A stretch of DNA of 53,786 bases from CAZTPJ01 sp964614515 (lineage in GTDB: Bacteria > Planctomycetota > Phycisphaerae > Phycisphaerales > UBA1924): NCBI GenBank assembly GCA_964614515.1, contig CAZTPJ010000018.1:1-53786 (forward strand), given 5' to 3'. How positions within the stretch are numbered: the first letter of the stretch is position 1; every line of letters starts with the position of its first letter. The notes beneath the pieces were generated by a model, which was not told the origin of the DNA, made no database searches, and saw only the letters and a program-made list of their open reading frames with translations. Both the position numbers and the translations under genes were made by a program. Below, one piece after another: positions 53,713-53,786 of this stretch.

Positions 53713-53786
53713 ATGGCGGCCATCCCTTTCCAACACGCTCTCGGCCCGGTGCGAAGCCTCGCCGAATCTGTCCGCCGTGAGTTTGC
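53713..53786 (+). CDS. Start of a divergent gene (3' partial)
   Basis: ATG at 53713 opens a frame reading MAAIPFQHALGPVRSLAESV and continuing to the window edge. It is divergent from the propeller-protein gene, about 110 bases away. Only 24 codons are visible, so no family can be named and the start is uncertain. Confidence 0.4.
   Translation, partial: MAAIPFQHALGPVRSLAESVRREF

Overview
This is a GC-rich bacterial window that reads most naturally as Phycisphaerae (Planctomycetota). The basis is four tandem secreted proteins ending in cysteine-rich GC-type dockerin modules, a secreted 1422-residue PQQ-like propeller/repeat protein, several planctomycete-type membrane hypotheticals and many short palindromic intergenic repeats. 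The taxonomic call is inference; no rRNA or tRNA gene is visible.

Layout. 1-5012: end of a pseudouridine synthase, a YihY-type membrane protein, miaB and a SAM methyltransferase. 5102-9353: accessory stretch with a ClpP-like lipoprotein, two small orphans and a secreted protein of unknown function. 9557-14974: four paralogous beta-rich secreted proteins with C-terminal dockerins, probably one operon from a TTGCAT/TATGAT promoter. 15112-18360: exported MsrB-MsrA fusion, a 72-residue protein and two zinc-ribbon membrane paralogues with nearly identical N-termini. 18538-24274: LysR regulator, aconitase and a hybrid-free sensor histidine kinase. 24346-29550: two divergent envelope units (flippase-like and GT39-like membrane proteins; a Wzm/Wzt-like ABC-2 exporter). 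29615-32370: mutS, out of frame at a 12-G run. 32409-34778: fused membrane/spermidine-synthase protein. 35007-37671: a methionine unit (Met-rich leader ORF, terminator, cystathionine gamma-synthase family enzyme, homoserine dehydrogenase). 37663-44114: dicarboxylate/amino-acid symporter, two-domain Fe3+-type ABC permease, M16 homologue lacking its zinc motif, a small membrane-anchored protein and dapB. 44266-49189: lysine-rich histone-like peptide, a hypothetical coupled to an amidohydrolase, phenylalanine hydroxylase, a GT2 enzyme and a PilZ protein. 49331-53599: the giant propeller protein. A divergent gene begins at the right edge.

Most interesting signals. (1) A 29-codon leader ORF with six Met codons sits between a clear promoter and an intrinsic-terminator-like hairpin just upstream of the methionine genes; a sequence in the leader can pair with the 5' arm of the terminator, as ribosome-mediated attenuation would require. 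(2) A family of palindromes starting GTGCCAC, with stems that vary but stay complementary, recurs at about eight loci, one copy lying in frame inside miaB. (3) Many genes have a TANNNT hexamer 5-10 bases before the start codon and no Shine-Dalgarno, pointing to leaderless transcription. (4) G/C homopolymers of 7-12 bases are unusually common inside genes, with five in mutS, where the longest breaks the frame.
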